From the NCBI GenBank assembly GCA_003331625.1, contig QOPF01000004.1:29680-93679 (forward strand): DNA of 64,000 bases, written 5' to 3'. This document shows, in pieces, positions 20,877 through 31,929 of the stretch. How positions within the stretch are numbered: the stretch's first letter is position 1; each line of letters begins with the position of its first letter. The translations under genes were made by a program, and so were the position numbers. This DNA is from Gammaproteobacteria bacterium. Its GTDB lineage: Bacteria; Pseudomonadota; Gammaproteobacteria; Magnimaribacterales; AG-339-G14. A model generated the notes under the pieces. It was not told the origin of the DNA. It made no database searches and saw only the letters and a list, made by a program, of their open reading frames with translations.

Positions 20877-21894
20877 TGAAATTGTTGGAAAAGGTAGCTA
20901 ATTCTTTAAGCTTATCTAAAGCTGATCCTGACTTTATTACATCAATTGCTATCTCAAATGCTTTTTCAAAGCTACCTACTAAGTCAGATACATAAATTAC
21001 AGCAGCAGCATTTAAACTTGTTATATCTTCTCCAGATTTAAAACCTTTGTTTTGAAGAGTTGTTTTTATCAGTTCCAGACTCTCTGAAGGGGAGCCTATT
21101 TGTAGATCATTTAAATCTTCTTGATGAATATCAAAATCTTTTGGATTAATTTCATATTCTTTTATTTTATTATTTTCCAATTCCGCCACTAATGTTTTAT
21201 CTGCCGAACTAATTTCATCAAGACCATCTTTAGAATGAAAAACCATTGCTTTGATGGTTCCAAGGTTCTTTAAAGATTCTGCAACAGGTAAAACCCATTT
21301 AGGATCATAAACTCCAATACATTGTCTTTTCGCACCTGCGGGATTTGTAAGTGGCCCAAGTAAATTGAATATAGTTTTATCAGCAATTCGTTTTCTTGCT
21401 GGCATTACATATTTCATTCCCGGATGAAAATTTTGAGCAAACATAAATCCAATTCCAATTTCTTCAATGCATTTTGCAACTTGATTTGGACTAAGACTCA
21501 AATTCACATTAGCTACTTCTAAGACGTCAGCACTTCCACTTTTTCCAGTTGCAGTCCTATTACCATGTTTTGCAATTTTTACTTTTGCCGCTGCTGATAC
21601 CAGACCTGCTGTTGTAGATACGTTCATCATACTTTTCCCAAGACCTCCTGTTCCGCAACAGTCAACAAGATTGTCTCTCACTTTCAAATCAACTTTTAAG
21701 GAAGCAGCTCGCATAGCTAAAACAGCTCCAGTTAATTCGTCTGATGTTTCTCCTTTTGCCGAAAGACTAAGAAGAAAGTTTTCAATCTCTTGATCTGAAA
21801 TCTTTCCAAAAAAAATTTCTTGCATGACATGAGCGGTTTCTTCTTGAGAAAGATTTTTTGAGGAAACTTTAGATATGATTTCAGTTGAGTTCAT
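20863..21894 (-). CDS. trpD: Anthranilate phosphoribosyltransferase
   Basis: DCCGTGGLGKSMMNVST, KHGNRTATGKSGSADVLE, NLLGPLTNPA. Confidence 0.97.
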   Translation of the reverse strand: MNSTEIISKVSSKNLSQEETAHVMQEIFFGKISDQEIENFLLSLSAKGETSDELTGAVLAMRAASLKVDLKVRDNLVDCCGTGGLGKSMMNVSTTAGLVSAAAKVKIAKHGNRTATGKSGSADVLEVANVNLSLSPNQVAKCIEEIGIGFMFAQNFHPGMKYVMPARKRIADKTIFNLLGPLTNPAGAKRQCIGVYDPKWVLPVAESLKNLGTIKAMVFHSKDGLDEISSADKTLVAELENNKIKEYEINPKDFDIHQEDLNDLQIGSPSESLELIKTTLQNKGFKSGEDITSLNAAAVIYVSDLVGSFEKAFEIAIDVIKSGSALDKLKELATFSNNFNESA

Positions 21895-22457
21895 ATTGTA
21901 TTTAAAAAATTAGAAAGAAGCTTTTTCCCATCTTCGGTCATGATTGATTCTGGATGAAACTGAACTCCACTAACGTTCAATTTCGAATGCTGAATTCCCA
22001 TGACAGAACCATCTTTAGTTCGAGCATTGATTATGAAATCTTTCGAAAGTGTTTTCTCTTCAATAACCAATGAATGATATCTGGTTGCAGTGAAATTTTT
22101 GGACATATCTTGAAATAGATAATTGCCGTCATGGAGTATTTCAGAGGTCTTACCATGCATAAGTTCTTTAGCTTTTATGATGTTTGCACCAAAGACTGCG
22201 CCAATGGCTTGATGTCCCAAACATACGCCTAGAATAGGCTTGTTTTCCTTAAAAGATTCAATAACTTGCATAGATATCCCAGACTCTTTTGGAGTACAAG
22301 GTCCTGGGGAAATTACGATATATTTTGGGTCTAGTTTCTTTATTTCTTCTATTGTTATTTGGTCATTTCTAAAGGTATGAACCTCTTGACCTAACTCTCC
22401 AAAGTATTGGACTAAATTGTAAGTAAAAGAGTCGTAATTATCGATCATCAACAACAT
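21891..22457 (-). CDS. trpG: Anthranilate synthase component II
   Basis: IDNYDSFTYNLVQY, ISPGPCTPKESG, GVCLGHQAIG, GVQFHPESI. Confidence 0.96.
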   Translation of the reverse strand: MLLMIDNYDSFTYNLVQYFGELGQEVHTFRNDQITIEEIKKLDPKYIVISPGPCTPKESGISMQVIESFKENKPILGVCLGHQAIGAVFGANIIKAKELMHGKTSEILHDGNYLFQDMSKNFTATRYHSLVIEEKTLSKDFIINARTKDGSVMGIQHSKLNVSGVQFHPESIMTEDGKKLLSNFLNTI

Positions 22458-23909
22458 TTATGAACCTATATTATCTATCGCTTTTACTATTGCCATGGAT
22501 TTATTATTCACTTCTTCCCATTCTTTCTCAGCAATAGAATCTGCAACTATACCGCCGCCTGCTCCAACGTAAATTTTATTATCTTTGATGACTGCGCTTC
22601 TAATCACAATAGCAGTATCCATATTTCCTGACCAAGATATATACCCTACTGCTCCGCCATATATTCTTCTTCTAGAAACTTCCAGTTCATCAATAATTTC
22701 CATAGCTCTAACTTTAGGAGCACCAGTCAAAGTTCCAGCCGGAAATGTTGCTCTTAATGCTGCTATGGGAGATATGTTATCTCTAACTTTTCCCACAACA
22801 TTTGAAACCAAATGCATAACATGCGAGTACCTTTCTATTATCATTTTTTCATTAGTATTTACTGAGCCAATTTCAGCAACTCTGCCAATATCATTTCGTC
22901 CTAAATCTATCAGCATCAAATGTTCTGCTAATTCCTTAGGATCATTTTTAAGTTCATTTTCAAGTTGCTTATCTTCCTCTTCATTCTTTCCTCTGGGTTT
23001 TGTTCCTGCAATTGGCCTGACTGTAATATCGCCACGTTCAAGTCTCACTAAAATTTCTGGAGAAGACCCAACTAATTGGTAGTCTCCGAAATCGAAGAAA
23101 AACATATAAGGGGAAGGATTTAATTTTCTAAGAGATTTATAAAGCTCGAAAGGAGGTAGATCAAAATCTGCAGATCTTTCTTGAGCAAATACAACTTGCA
23201 TTACATCGCCTTCAACTATGTAATCTTTTATTTTTTTAATACGCTTCGAATATTCCTCGAAATTCATATTAGATTCAAAATTAATTTCTTTCTTTTCTAA
23301 CATTTTAATTTCTTCTAAAGTTTCTATTGATTCGAGTTCTTTAATTAAGGCTTCAATTTCAGAAAAAGTTTTTTCATAAGAATTTGCTATTGCAGGATCT
23401 ACGAAGAAAACAATTTCGAGCGTTTTTTCTAAATTGTCAAAAATCATTACTTTGTCAGATATAAGTAAATTTATATCTTCTATTTCATGTTTCGGCTTAG
23501 AAGAGTTTTCCGAAAGTTTATTTTCTATCAATCTAATGGTTTCATAGCCAAAAAATCCTACTAATCCTCCAGAAAAAATTGGTAATTTTCCGTTTTCAGG
23601 GTAAAAATTTTCTTTAAGGTAGTTTTCAATAAACTTTAAAGGGTCTGTAGCTGATTTTTTTTCTTTTTTTCCGTTAATAGTTAGGTAAATTTCATCATTT
23701 TTTACCTTAATTGAAGAATCTGAAGGTAAACCGATAATTGAATATCTACCCCATTTCATGTCTAATTCTGCAGATTCAAGAAAATAGGAGCCTTTAGACT
23801 TAAATTTCTCAAAAATATCAATAGGCAAAAGGGTTTCGGCCTTAATTTTTTTTGATAAAGGTACACGATTATATGTACCTTTATTATTATAAAATTCTTT
23901 TTCTTCCAT
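22458..23909 (-). CDS. trpE: Anthranilate synthase component I
   Basis: SSPEILVRLERGDITVRPIAGTKPRG, DLGRNDIGRVAEIGSV, FPAGTLTGAPKVRAMEIID. Confidence 0.97.
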   Translation of the reverse strand: MEEKEFYNNKGTYNRVPLSKKIKAETLLPIDIFEKFKSKGSYFLESAELDMKWGRYSIIGLPSDSSIKVKNDEIYLTINGKKEKKSATDPLKFIENYLKENFYPENGKLPIFSGGLVGFFGYETIRLIENKLSENSSKPKHEIEDINLLISDKVMIFDNLEKTLEIVFFVDPAIANSYEKTFSEIEALIKELESIETLEEIKMLEKKEINFESNMNFEEYSKRIKKIKDYIVEGDVMQVVFAQERSADFDLPPFELYKSLRKLNPSPYMFFFDFGDYQLVGSSPEILVRLERGDITVRPIAGTKPRGKNEEEDKQLENELKNDPKELAEHLMLIDLGRNDIGRVAEIGSVNTNEKMIIERYSHVMHLVSNVVGKVRDNISPIAALRATFPAGTLTGAPKVRAMEIIDELEVSRRRIYGGAVGYISWSGNMDTAIVIRSAVIKDNKIYVGAGGGIVADSIAEKEWEEVNNKSMAIVKAIDNIGS

Positions 23910-24320
23910 TCAATTTAAGCTTAATTTTGCATTATTTCTGATTTTATTCTTTAAAAACCAATCTTTTGGTAATTCCAAGGCATATTTAGCAGGTTCTGAA
24001 GAACATACAGATTTAGTAGATTTTGGAAATAAATTTTTCATTTCAATCAAACTCATATCTTCTCGAAAGAATCCGAGATCTAATGGAATAAAAGTATTTT
24101 TCATCCACATGCATCTTTTTTCTTCTTTTTTCCAAATAAATAGCATTCCATCAATATCAGTTAGTTTCCTTCTATACATTAGACCTTTGGCCTTCTCAGC
24201 TTTTGTTAGAGCTAATTCTACGCATAAATCGACCTTCCCAATAGAAATGGGTTTGCATTCTTCTTTATCATTTGCATATGAAATAGAAATGAAAAATAAG
24301 AGAGCGAATAAGTTAATCAA
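23910..24320 (-). CDS. DUF192 secreted protein
   Basis: Signal peptide; [43 protein letters not shown]. Confidence 0.88.
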   Translation of the reverse strand: MINLFALLFFISISYANDKEECKPISIGKVDLCVELALTKAEKAKGLMYRRKLTDIDGMLFIWKKEEKRCMWMKNTFIPLDLGFFREDMSLIEMKNLFPKSTKSVCSSEPAKYALELPKDWFLKNKIRNNAKLSLN

Positions 24321-24981
24321 TTAAAGACTTAAATTTTGTGATTGTATCTTTATAATTTTCTTCATTAAAAATTGCTGATCCAGCAACAAAAGTATCCGCA
24401 CCAGATTCTGAAATCTTAGATATATTATCTACTTTTACTCCTCCATCTATTTCTAACCTTATTTTTTTATTTAAATCATCAATGGTTTTACGAAGCTCTG
24501 AAATCTTATCAAGTACTTCAGGGATAAAAGCTTGTCCGCCAAAACCTGGAAAGACGCTCATCAATAAAACCATATATAAATCTTCAATATATGGATTTAG
24601 GACGTCAAGAGAAATATCAGGGTTTACAACTAAACCAGGTTTACAGCCTAAATCTGAAATAAGCGATAGAGATTTTTCAGGATCTTTTGAAGCTTCTGGA
24701 TGAAATGTTATGGATGACGCTCCTGCGTCTGCAAACATTTTAATTAGATCGTCTACTGGTTCTACCATCAGATGAACATCTAGATGATTTTCAATTCCAT
24801 AGTCTCTTAAAGATTTACAAACCATAGGTCCAATAGTTAGATTCGGGACAAAGTGGTTATCCATGACATCAAAATGAATCCATTCGGCACCGGCTTCTAA
24901 TACATTTTCGACTTCTTTGCCTAAATTAGCAAAATCAGCAGAGAGAATTGATGGAGCGATAATATTATTTTGTTTTGCCAT
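24313..24981 (-). CDS. rpe: Ribulose-phosphate 3-epimerase
   Basis: [51 protein letters not shown]. Confidence 0.97.
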   Translation of the reverse strand: MAKQNNIIAPSILSADFANLGKEVENVLEAGAEWIHFDVMDNHFVPNLTIGPMVCKSLRDYGIENHLDVHLMVEPVDDLIKMFADAGASSITFHPEASKDPEKSLSLISDLGCKPGLVVNPDISLDVLNPYIEDLYMVLLMSVFPGFGGQAFIPEVLDKISELRKTIDDLNKKIRLEIDGGVKVDNISKISESGADTFVAGSAIFNEENYKDTITKFKSLID

Positions 24982-25762
24982 ATACTTTTAAAAGAGATTC
25001 TACTTTTTTTACATCTTCCTGAGTATTAATATTTATAAAAATACCCTGTTCAAATTGTTCTTCTTTATAGTTCTCAAGGTATATCTCACCGGTGACTAAA
25101 TTATTTGAAGCAGCGCTAAAAAGGTAATCGCGCCAAAGTTCTATGGGGGCTGAAATTGAAGAATCCTGAATTAAAAGAGGATTGATAATTGAAATCCCTG
25201 AATAGGTAAAGCCCTCTATACCCAATGCTGAATCATATGGCTTAATGAATTGGGGATAATTACCAAAATTATTCTTTGAATTAGAATTTATAAAATAAAA
25301 ATCTGAATTTTTACCTTTGAATCTAAAATCATCAGAATATCCAATTGCAAGTAAATGTGCTGCAATTACCCGATCAGATAAATTAAAGTTTTCACTCCAG
25401 TCTTGTTTAATTAGATCAACAAAAGAATAATTTGTATAAATATCTCCTGATATCAACAGAAAAGGATCTGTGCCTATTAATTCTTTTGCTTTTAAAAGTG
25501 CTCCACCGGTACCCATTATTTCTATTTCTTTAGAAACAGAAATTTGCATCTCAAAGAATTTGTTATCAATTAAATATTTTTCTACCTCCTCTGTTTTATG
25601 ATGGAGATTAATAATTACCTCATCAATTCCTGCTAGTTTTAAGTTTTTTAAGTGCCTTTCTAGAAGAGTTTCGCCATTTATTTGCATCAGGCATTTTGGC
25701 TTGTCTTTTGTTAGGGAGCCCATTCTTGATCCAAACCCTGCGCATAAGATGAAGGCTTTCAT
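24965..25762 (-). CDS. murU: Nucleotidyltransferase, N-acetylmuramate-1-phosphate uridylyltransferase MurU-like
   Basis: [33 protein letters not shown]; adjacent to amgK-like kinase. Confidence 0.82.
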   Translation of the reverse strand: MKAFILCAGFGSRMGSLTKDKPKCLMQINGETLLERHLKNLKLAGIDEVIINLHHKTEEVEKYLIDNKFFEMQISVSKEIEIMGTGGALLKAKELIGTDPFLLISGDIYTNYSFVDLIKQDWSENFNLSDRVIAAHLLAIGYSDDFRFKGKNSDFYFINSNSKNNFGNYPQFIKPYDSALGIEGFTYSGISIINPLLIQDSSISAPIELWRDYLFSAASNNLVTGEIYLENYKEEQFEQGIFININTQEDVKKVESLLKVYGKTK

Positions 25763-26727
25763 TTTATTATCTTAAGAAAATTTGAAAAATCTTTTAATTC
25801 TTCATATGAACTCATCGATTCGATGAGATAATTTAAAATGACCGGAAAATCTTTCAATCTATCTTTTCTATTTAGAGTAGAAGAAACTTGAGAAAGTTTT
25901 CCTAAGATTCTTATTTGTCTTTGCATTGCACATATTTCGATATCCTCTTTTAATTTTTTTAAAGAAGAAACCTTTATATTCGAGTTATTTTTTAAGTAAT
26001 AGTTCAACCACTCATCGATCTGACTTTTACTCCATTCCATATAAAGATCTTTCGTTATTGAAGCTAAATCAATAGCATAAGGAGCTATCATGGCATCTTG
26101 GAAATCCAAGACTCCTGTTTTTGAGGATTCAAGATAAATTAGATTTCTAGTTTCAAAGTCATAATGTGATATGCACAATTGCATGTCATAAAATTTTTTC
26201 AAAATAAAATCATATCCTTCATTGATAATTTGAAATGGTATTTTTTTATCTTCTATCCCAAGGTGTTTCTTACAAAAAAATTCAATAAATAATTCTTTAT
26301 TTAACAGAGATTTTTTTGAATCAAACCTATCGAATATATTTTCGTTCATCTCAACACCTTGGATGAGAATCATTTGATCAATTGCTGATTTTATATATTC
26401 AGAAGCATTGTTATGATTAATGTTAAATTGAAATAAATTATCTGAGAAATCTTCGATAATTAAATGCCCTAAGTCATCATTCCTAAAATAAATTTCTGGA
26501 ACTTTTACGTTGAAAGATCTAAATACATCTGCCTTTTCACAAAAAGCATTAATACTTTCATCTATGCCGCTCGGAACATACATTAAAATAAAAGTTTTTT
26601 CTTCAGAATTAAATCTAAAATAGTCTCTTTGGCTAGATTCTGTTCTTAATTTAGAGAAATTAAATTTTTTTTCTGTCTCGAAACAGGAACTTACCCAATA
26701 GGAGGAATCTTCAGAGACCAAATCCAC
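25759..26727 (-). CDS. amgK: APH-fold sugar kinase, AmgK-like
   Basis: ISHYDFETRNLIYLE...GVLDFQDAMIAPYAIDLASI motifs; overlaps murU. Confidence 0.82.
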   Translation of the reverse strand: MDLVSEDSSYWVSSCFETEKKFNFSKLRTESSQRDYFRFNSEEKTFILMYVPSGIDESINAFCEKADVFRSFNVKVPEIYFRNDDLGHLIIEDFSDNLFQFNINHNNASEYIKSAIDQMILIQGVEMNENIFDRFDSKKSLLNKELFIEFFCKKHLGIEDKKIPFQIINEGYDFILKKFYDMQLCISHYDFETRNLIYLESSKTGVLDFQDAMIAPYAIDLASITKDLYMEWSKSQIDEWLNYYLKNNSNIKVSSLKKLKEDIEICAMQRQIRILGKLSQVSSTLNRKDRLKDFPVILNYLIESMSSYEELKDFSNFLKIIK

Positions 26728-26729
26728 TT

Positions 26730-27590
26730 CTAACTATTCTTCGCAGCATCCGGCGGAGGGATGTTGTCAGGAACAAAGAAATCTGGAGCTAATTGGGAAA
26801 AAGGAACTTCAGCATATTTTGAAAAATCTGTGACTCCATTATCAGCAAGTAGATTATCGTCTATACAAAAATTACCAGTAAATTCTTTTGAATCCTTGGT
26901 AAGAATTACATAGGCAGCATCAGCCATAATCTCTGGAGTTCTCGAAACCTTAACTAATTCCTCTCCGCCTAATATATTTTTCACAGCAGCTGTTGCAATG
27001 GCTGTTCTTGGCCATAATGCATTAACTGCAATTCCTTTTTCTTTAAATTCTTCTGCCATTCCTAAAACACAGAGGCTCATTCCAAATTTTGCTATCGAAT
27101 ATGCGACATGATTTGAAAACCATTTTGAATTCATATCTAGAGGTGGAGATAAATTTAATATATGTGGATTTTCTGATTTTAGCAGATAGGGAATACATTT
27201 TTTTGAAGTCAAAAAGGTTCCTCTAGCATTTATTTGATTCATTAAATCGTACCTTTTCATATCTGTTTGAAGAGTATTTGTTAATTGTATTGCACTGGCA
27301 TTATTCACGCATATGTCTATGCCTCCAAAATGATCGGCACCATTTTTTACAGCTGTTTCTAATTGATCTTCATACCTAACATCACACAATACTGGGAAAG
27401 CTTTTCCTCCAGCTTTTTCAATTTCATCCGCGGCGGTATAAATCGTTCCTGGAAGCTTTGGATGGGGCTCTGCTGTTTTAGCTGCTAAAATTATATTAGC
27501 TCCATCTTGCGCAGCCCTTTTTGCTATTGCTAATCCTATGCCCCTAGATGCACCTGAAATAAATAAAGTTTTATTCGTTAAATTACTCAT
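26730..27590 (-). CDS. Short-chain dehydrogenase, HSDL2-like
   Basis: ISGASRGIGLAIAKRAAQDGANI, NNASAI, ILNLSPPLDM, AYSIAKFGMS. Confidence 0.88.
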   Translation of the reverse strand: MSNLTNKTLFISGASRGIGLAIAKRAAQDGANIILAAKTAEPHPKLPGTIYTAADEIEKAGGKAFPVLCDVRYEDQLETAVKNGADHFGGIDICVNNASAIQLTNTLQTDMKRYDLMNQINARGTFLTSKKCIPYLLKSENPHILNLSPPLDMNSKWFSNHVAYSIAKFGMSLCVLGMAEEFKEKGIAVNALWPRTAIATAAVKNILGGEELVKVSRTPEIMADAAYVILTKDSKEFTGNFCIDDNLLADNGVTDFSKYAEVPFSQLAPDFFVPDNIPPPDAAKNS

Positions 27591-27670
27591 GTTTGTTCCC
27601 TCAAAATAATTATTTTAAACAGAATATAAATTCTGTATATCTCTAAAATTAAATTATATAAAAGGTTAAA

Positions 27671-29728
27671 ATGAAAGACTTGAATAAACAATTTTCTCTT
27701 ATCCTTTTATACGCTCTTTTATTTCAGGGATTATACGCTGTAGAAATTGAATTTAATGCAGATAAAACTTTGCTAGATTCAAAGAAAGAAATTCTTGAGT
27801 TGGAAGGAAATGTCTCTTTGAAATATCAGGCTTTAATCTTTGAAGCAGATAAAATTTTTTTTGATAAAAAAAATGATATGTTTTCTGGAAATGAGCTTAA
27901 GTTTTCTTCACTAGATAATTTTTTTTATGGTGCAGCGAATATTGTTGAATTTTCAAAAACTAAATTAACACTGAAAGAGGTTGAATTTTCTACCTGTCCC
28001 TGTGAAGAAAAAATTTGGTGGATTGAATCCGATGAAGTTAGCTTCAATAACGAAGAGAAGATAGTCTCTTCAATAAATAGCAAAATAGTTGTCCAAGGAA
28101 ATACTCTTGCCTATCTTAGAAAGGCTAATTTTCCAATTAGCTCTGAAAGAAAAAGTGGCATTCTTCTTCCTGAAATTGCCATAAATGAAAGATCTGGACT
28201 TGATATAAAAGTACCCGTTTATATCAACTTAAGAGAGAATCTAGATTTAACAATTGAGCCTAGAATAATGACCCAAAGAGGCTATGGTTTAACAAATGAA
28301 CTTAGGTATCTTGGAAAGAATCATAATGGTTTTTTTAATTCTTCCTTCCTACAAGACGATAAAGAATCTTTTCAAGTGTTAGAAACGGATAATTTGAGAT
28401 GGTCCTTTAATTTTCTTCATCAACAAAGGCTTAATAAATCAACTTTTTTTGAGACTAATACTTCTTCAACGAGTGATCCTTTCTATCTTACCGATTTGGG
28501 TGGTTTTATGAGCGGTCTTTCGAGAACTTTATACTTACCTCAGCAAGCTTCTCTTTCATATTTTAAAAAAGATTTTTCAATGCGTCTTGACCTGAACTCT
28601 TTTAAATTAACGAATCCTCTTGCTGTGAATCAATTTCAAAGATTACCGGGTTTAAAATTAAATTATTTTTTTAATAAAAATAATTTTAAGCTCGTACTCA
28701 ATTCAGATATTGCATATTTTAACAAAGGGGGTTCATTTAGAAATAATGAGAAAGAGTCCCTATCAAGAGTCTTGTTCAACCCAAAAGCCTCATATTTATA
28801 TAATCAAAAAAACTATTTTTTAGAATCTAGTATTTCATTGCTCTACCAATTTAAAAATCATCAGGGAAATAAAAATACAGAACTTTCTCCGCTTTTCGAA
28901 TTAAATAATTCTTTGAAATTTTTTAAATTATCTAAAACAACAAAGATTATTTTAGAACCATATATCAATGTTGCTTTTTCAGATCAAAAAAAAATAATAA
29001 ATAAATTGAAGATTGATTCAGGATTAAGATTTAATCCGTTCAAACATAAACAACAATTTGGCAGCTTATTTTTAAGCAACCAAAAAGACATCATGATTGG
29101 CACGAAACTAACTCATACAGATAAAGCCAATAATCACTTTAAGTTTGAAATAGCAAAATTGTCTACTTTAGGTCAAAAAATTCTTTTTATTGAAGAAAAA
29201 AGAATAGATTTACCCGAACCTTTTTCTTTGAAACTAAAATATAAAACAAATAATGGAATTATTTTTAAGTCCCATCTTTCGTTAGATAGCAAAAATAACT
29301 TTAATTTAACCTCAAACTCTATCAGCCTAAATTTCAATAAGTATAAGATATTAATAGGTCATTATTTTGCTAGAAATATAGAAATATATAATTTAAATAA
29401 TAATTCTTTAGAACAAAAAAAAATAAATTCATTTGAATTTTCTGCAAGTGTACATCTTGCTAAAAATTGGAGCGGAGGATTTAAATTTATAAATGATCTA
29501 GAACAAAAAAAGAATGTAAATAGTGTACTTTCAATAGATTATGAAAATAAGGGCATGGTGGTAGGACTTGCCTACATGAAATCTTTAGAGCTTGATTGGG
29601 TAAGTATTTTGGAAAATGATACGTTTAAAGATTATCATAAAGATAGGTTTAGATTGTTTTTTGAACTCAAAGGTCTTGGTTCAATTGGAAAGCCAAAAGA
29701 GAGTTATTTAAAAAGAAGAAACTTATGA
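27671..29728 (+). CDS. lptD: LPS-assembly protein LptD
   Basis: Signal peptide, OstA-like N-terminus, beta-barrel; upstream of surA-pdxA-rsmA-apaH. Confidence 0.92.
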   Translation: MKDLNKQFSLILLYALLFQGLYAVEIEFNADKTLLDSKKEILELEGNVSLKYQALIFEADKIFFDKKNDMFSGNELKFSSLDNFFYGAANIVEFSKTKLTLKEVEFSTCPCEEKIWWIESDEVSFNNEEKIVSSINSKIVVQGNTLAYLRKANFPISSERKSGILLPEIAINERSGLDIKVPVYINLRENLDLTIEPRIMTQRGYGLTNELRYLGKNHNGFFNSSFLQDDKESFQVLETDNLRWSFNFLHQQRLNKSTFFETNTSSTSDPFYLTDLGGFMSGLSRTLYLPQQASLSYFKKDFSMRLDLNSFKLTNPLAVNQFQRLPGLKLNYFFNKNNFKLVLNSDIAYFNKGGSFRNNEKESLSRVLFNPKASYLYNQKNYFLESSISLLYQFKNHQGNKNTELSPLFELNNSLKFFKLSKTTKIILEPYINVAFSDQKKIINKLKIDSGLRFNPFKHKQQFGSLFLSNQKDIMIGTKLTHTDKANNHFKFEIAKLSTLGQKILFIEEKRIDLPEPFSLKLKYKTNNGIIFKSHLSLDSKNNFNLTSNSISLNFNKYKILIGHYFARNIEIYNLNNNSLEQKKINSFEFSASVHLAKNWSGGFKFINDLEQKKNVNSVLSIDYENKGMVVGLAYMKSLELDWVSILENDTFKDYHKDRFRLFFELKGLGSIGKPKESYLKRRNL

Positions 29729-30987
29729 AAATTTATTTATTAATCCTTTGCCTTTTTGCAAAAGTCATTTACTCGGAAGTCAATTTTATTGATCGTATTG
29801 CTATTATTGTTGACGAGGGAATTATCATGGAATCTCAATTAAATGATGCGCTTGAAAATACAATAACTAATTTCAAAGCTAGTGGTGACACGCTGCCGCC
29901 GGAGGATATTTTATTCAATAAAGTTGCTGAGAGATTAATTATGGATGAAATTCTTTTACAAAAAGCAGATAGATTTGGAATAAGAATTAGTGATCAAGAG
30001 CTCAATGAATCTTTAAATTTATTTGCTGAACAAGATGGTTTAACTTTACAAGAATTTAGAAAAAAAATAGAAGAAAGTAATAACTCTTTCAAAGATTTTA
30101 GAGAAGCAATGAAAAAAGAAATGATCTTAAGAAGAGTTCAATCTGGACTTGTTGGGCCTAAAATAATTATTTCAGATCAAGAACTACAAAATTATATAAA
30201 CTCAGCGGAAGGTCTCAGTTTGATTTCAATAGAGTATAAAATTAATCAAATACTTTTGAAAAGCAATGCCGCTAATAATGAAGAAAATATAGTCAAAGCA
30301 ACAAAGATTATTGAAGAAATTAAAAATAATCTTTCCTTTTTGGAAGCAATTGAAAAATATTCTGATCTTTACGATGGTGACACAAACGGAAACTTAGGAT
30401 GGAGACTAAAATCTGAGGTGCCCAGTTTATTTATAGAGCACATATCTAGAATGAATAAGAATGATGTTCATGGCCCCATAAAAAGTGGTGCTGGCATACA
30501 CATTATCGAGCTTGAAGACATTAAAGGTGAGACCATAAAAACTGAACCTCAGTCTCTTGTTCAGCACATTTTAATTAAAGAGTCAGAAATTAGGAGTGAA
30601 AAGCAAGCAGAAGACCTGATTAATAGTTTGTACGAAAGAGCAAATAATGGAGAGGAAATAGAAATATTAGCTAGAGTTTATTCTGATGATCCTGGCTCGA
30701 AACTTGATGGAGGTAAATTAGATTGGGCCCCATCGGGAGTCTATGATAAAAAATTTGAAGAAGTGATGAATGACTCCAAAATTAATATTCTCAGTAAGCC
30801 CTTCAAAAGTAGCTTTGGATGGCATGTATTGAAAGTATTAGATAGAAGAGAAAAAAATATTTCTGATGACCTTTTAAAAGATAAGGCTTATGGAATTTTA
30901 TTTCAAAGAAAATACAGAGAACAACTTCAAAATACTCTTGAAGAAATAAGGTCAGAAGCTTTTGTAGATATTAAAATTTCTTCATGA
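29725..30987 (+). CDS. surA: Periplasmic peptidyl-prolyl isomerase SurA
   Basis: IDRIAIIVDEGIIMESQL, two parvulin-like domains, position after lptD. Confidence 0.94.
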   Translation: MKIYLLILCLFAKVIYSEVNFIDRIAIIVDEGIIMESQLNDALENTITNFKASGDTLPPEDILFNKVAERLIMDEILLQKADRFGIRISDQELNESLNLFAEQDGLTLQEFRKKIEESNNSFKDFREAMKKEMILRRVQSGLVGPKIIISDQELQNYINSAEGLSLISIEYKINQILLKSNAANNEENIVKATKIIEEIKNNLSFLEAIEKYSDLYDGDTNGNLGWRLKSEVPSLFIEHISRMNKNDVHGPIKSGAGIHIIELEDIKGETIKTEPQSLVQHILIKESEIRSEKQAEDLINSLYERANNGEEIEILARVYSDDPGSKLDGGKLDWAPSGVYDKKFEEVMNDSKINILSKPFKSSFGWHVLKVLDRREKNISDDLLKDKAYGILFQRKYREQLQNTLEEIRSEAFVDIKISS

Positions 30988-31928
30988 CCAAAATTTGTAT
31001 TTCGCCAGGCGATCCTGCTGGTATTGGTCCCGAAATAACATTAAAAGCCCTTGCTATAAATAAAAATATTCAAAAAGAATTTATCCTTCTAGGAGATGGC
31101 AACTTCTTTGAAGACCTTATAAAAGACCTCAATCTAGATTTAACTCTCATAGAAGAAGGATCCTTAGGATCAGGAATTAGTTTTAGACACTTTCCTCTTA
31201 GCAATGAAGTTAAGCTTGGAAAACCTGATTTGGCTAATGCAAATTATGTTATTGAAGTTTTATCTTATGGTGCTTTGGGATGTCTGAGTAAAAAATTTAA
31301 AGGTCTTATTACTGGACCAATCAATAAAGAATTAATTAATCGATCAGGATTTGAGTTTTCTGGTCATACTGAATTTCTTGCAGATATTTCAAATGTAAAA
31401 AAGGTTGTCATGCTATTAATGAATGAGAAGCTAAAAATTGCTCTTCTTACTACTCATATTCCATTATCTGAAGTGCCTTCAAAAGTTACCCAAAAAAATC
31501 TTCAAGATACGGTAGAGATAATCTCATATGAACTAGAAAATACTTGGAAGGTTAAAAATCCTGCAATTTGTTTATTGGGTTTGAATCCTCATGCTGGAGA
31601 AGGAGGTTATCTAGGTGAAGAAGAAGAGGAAATATTGAAACCCTTCATAAAGTCTTCAAAAAGAAATTTATATGGTCCAATTTCGGCAGATACGGCATTC
31701 ATTGAAAACAACATATCAAAATATGATATTTTTTTAGCTATGTTTCATGACCAAGGTTTGCCAGTCATCAAATCTATGGGTTTTGGTAAAACTCTAAACA
31801 TAACCTTGGGCCTTCCTTTTTTTAGAATTTCGGTTGACCATGGAACAGCTTACGAAATTGCAGGTCAGAATATTGCTGATTTTTCTAGCATGAACGAAGC
31901 ATTGAAAGTTTCTTTTTCTCTTATTTAA
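30984..31928 (+). CDS. pdxA: 4-hydroxythreonine-4-phosphate dehydrogenase
   Basis: ISPGDPAGIGPEI, GPINKELIN, GHTEFLAD, GLNPHAGEGG, MFHDQGLPVIK. Confidence 0.97.
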   Translation: MTKICISPGDPAGIGPEITLKALAINKNIQKEFILLGDGNFFEDLIKDLNLDLTLIEEGSLGSGISFRHFPLSNEVKLGKPDLANANYVIEVLSYGALGCLSKKFKGLITGPINKELINRSGFEFSGHTEFLADISNVKKVVMLLMNEKLKIALLTTHIPLSEVPSKVTQKNLQDTVEIISYELENTWKVKNPAICLLGLNPHAGEGGYLGEEEEEILKPFIKSSKRNLYGPISADTAFIENNISKYDIFLAMFHDQGLPVIKSMGFGKTLNITLGLPFFRISVDHGTAYEIAGQNIADFSSMNEALKVSFSLI

Positions 31929-31929
31929 A

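Noticed and set aside
22585-23082. 165-aa plus-strand ORF antisense to trpE
   Set aside because: Lies wholly inside the strongly supported trpE gene; composition follows the antisense of the real frame and no family is recognisable.
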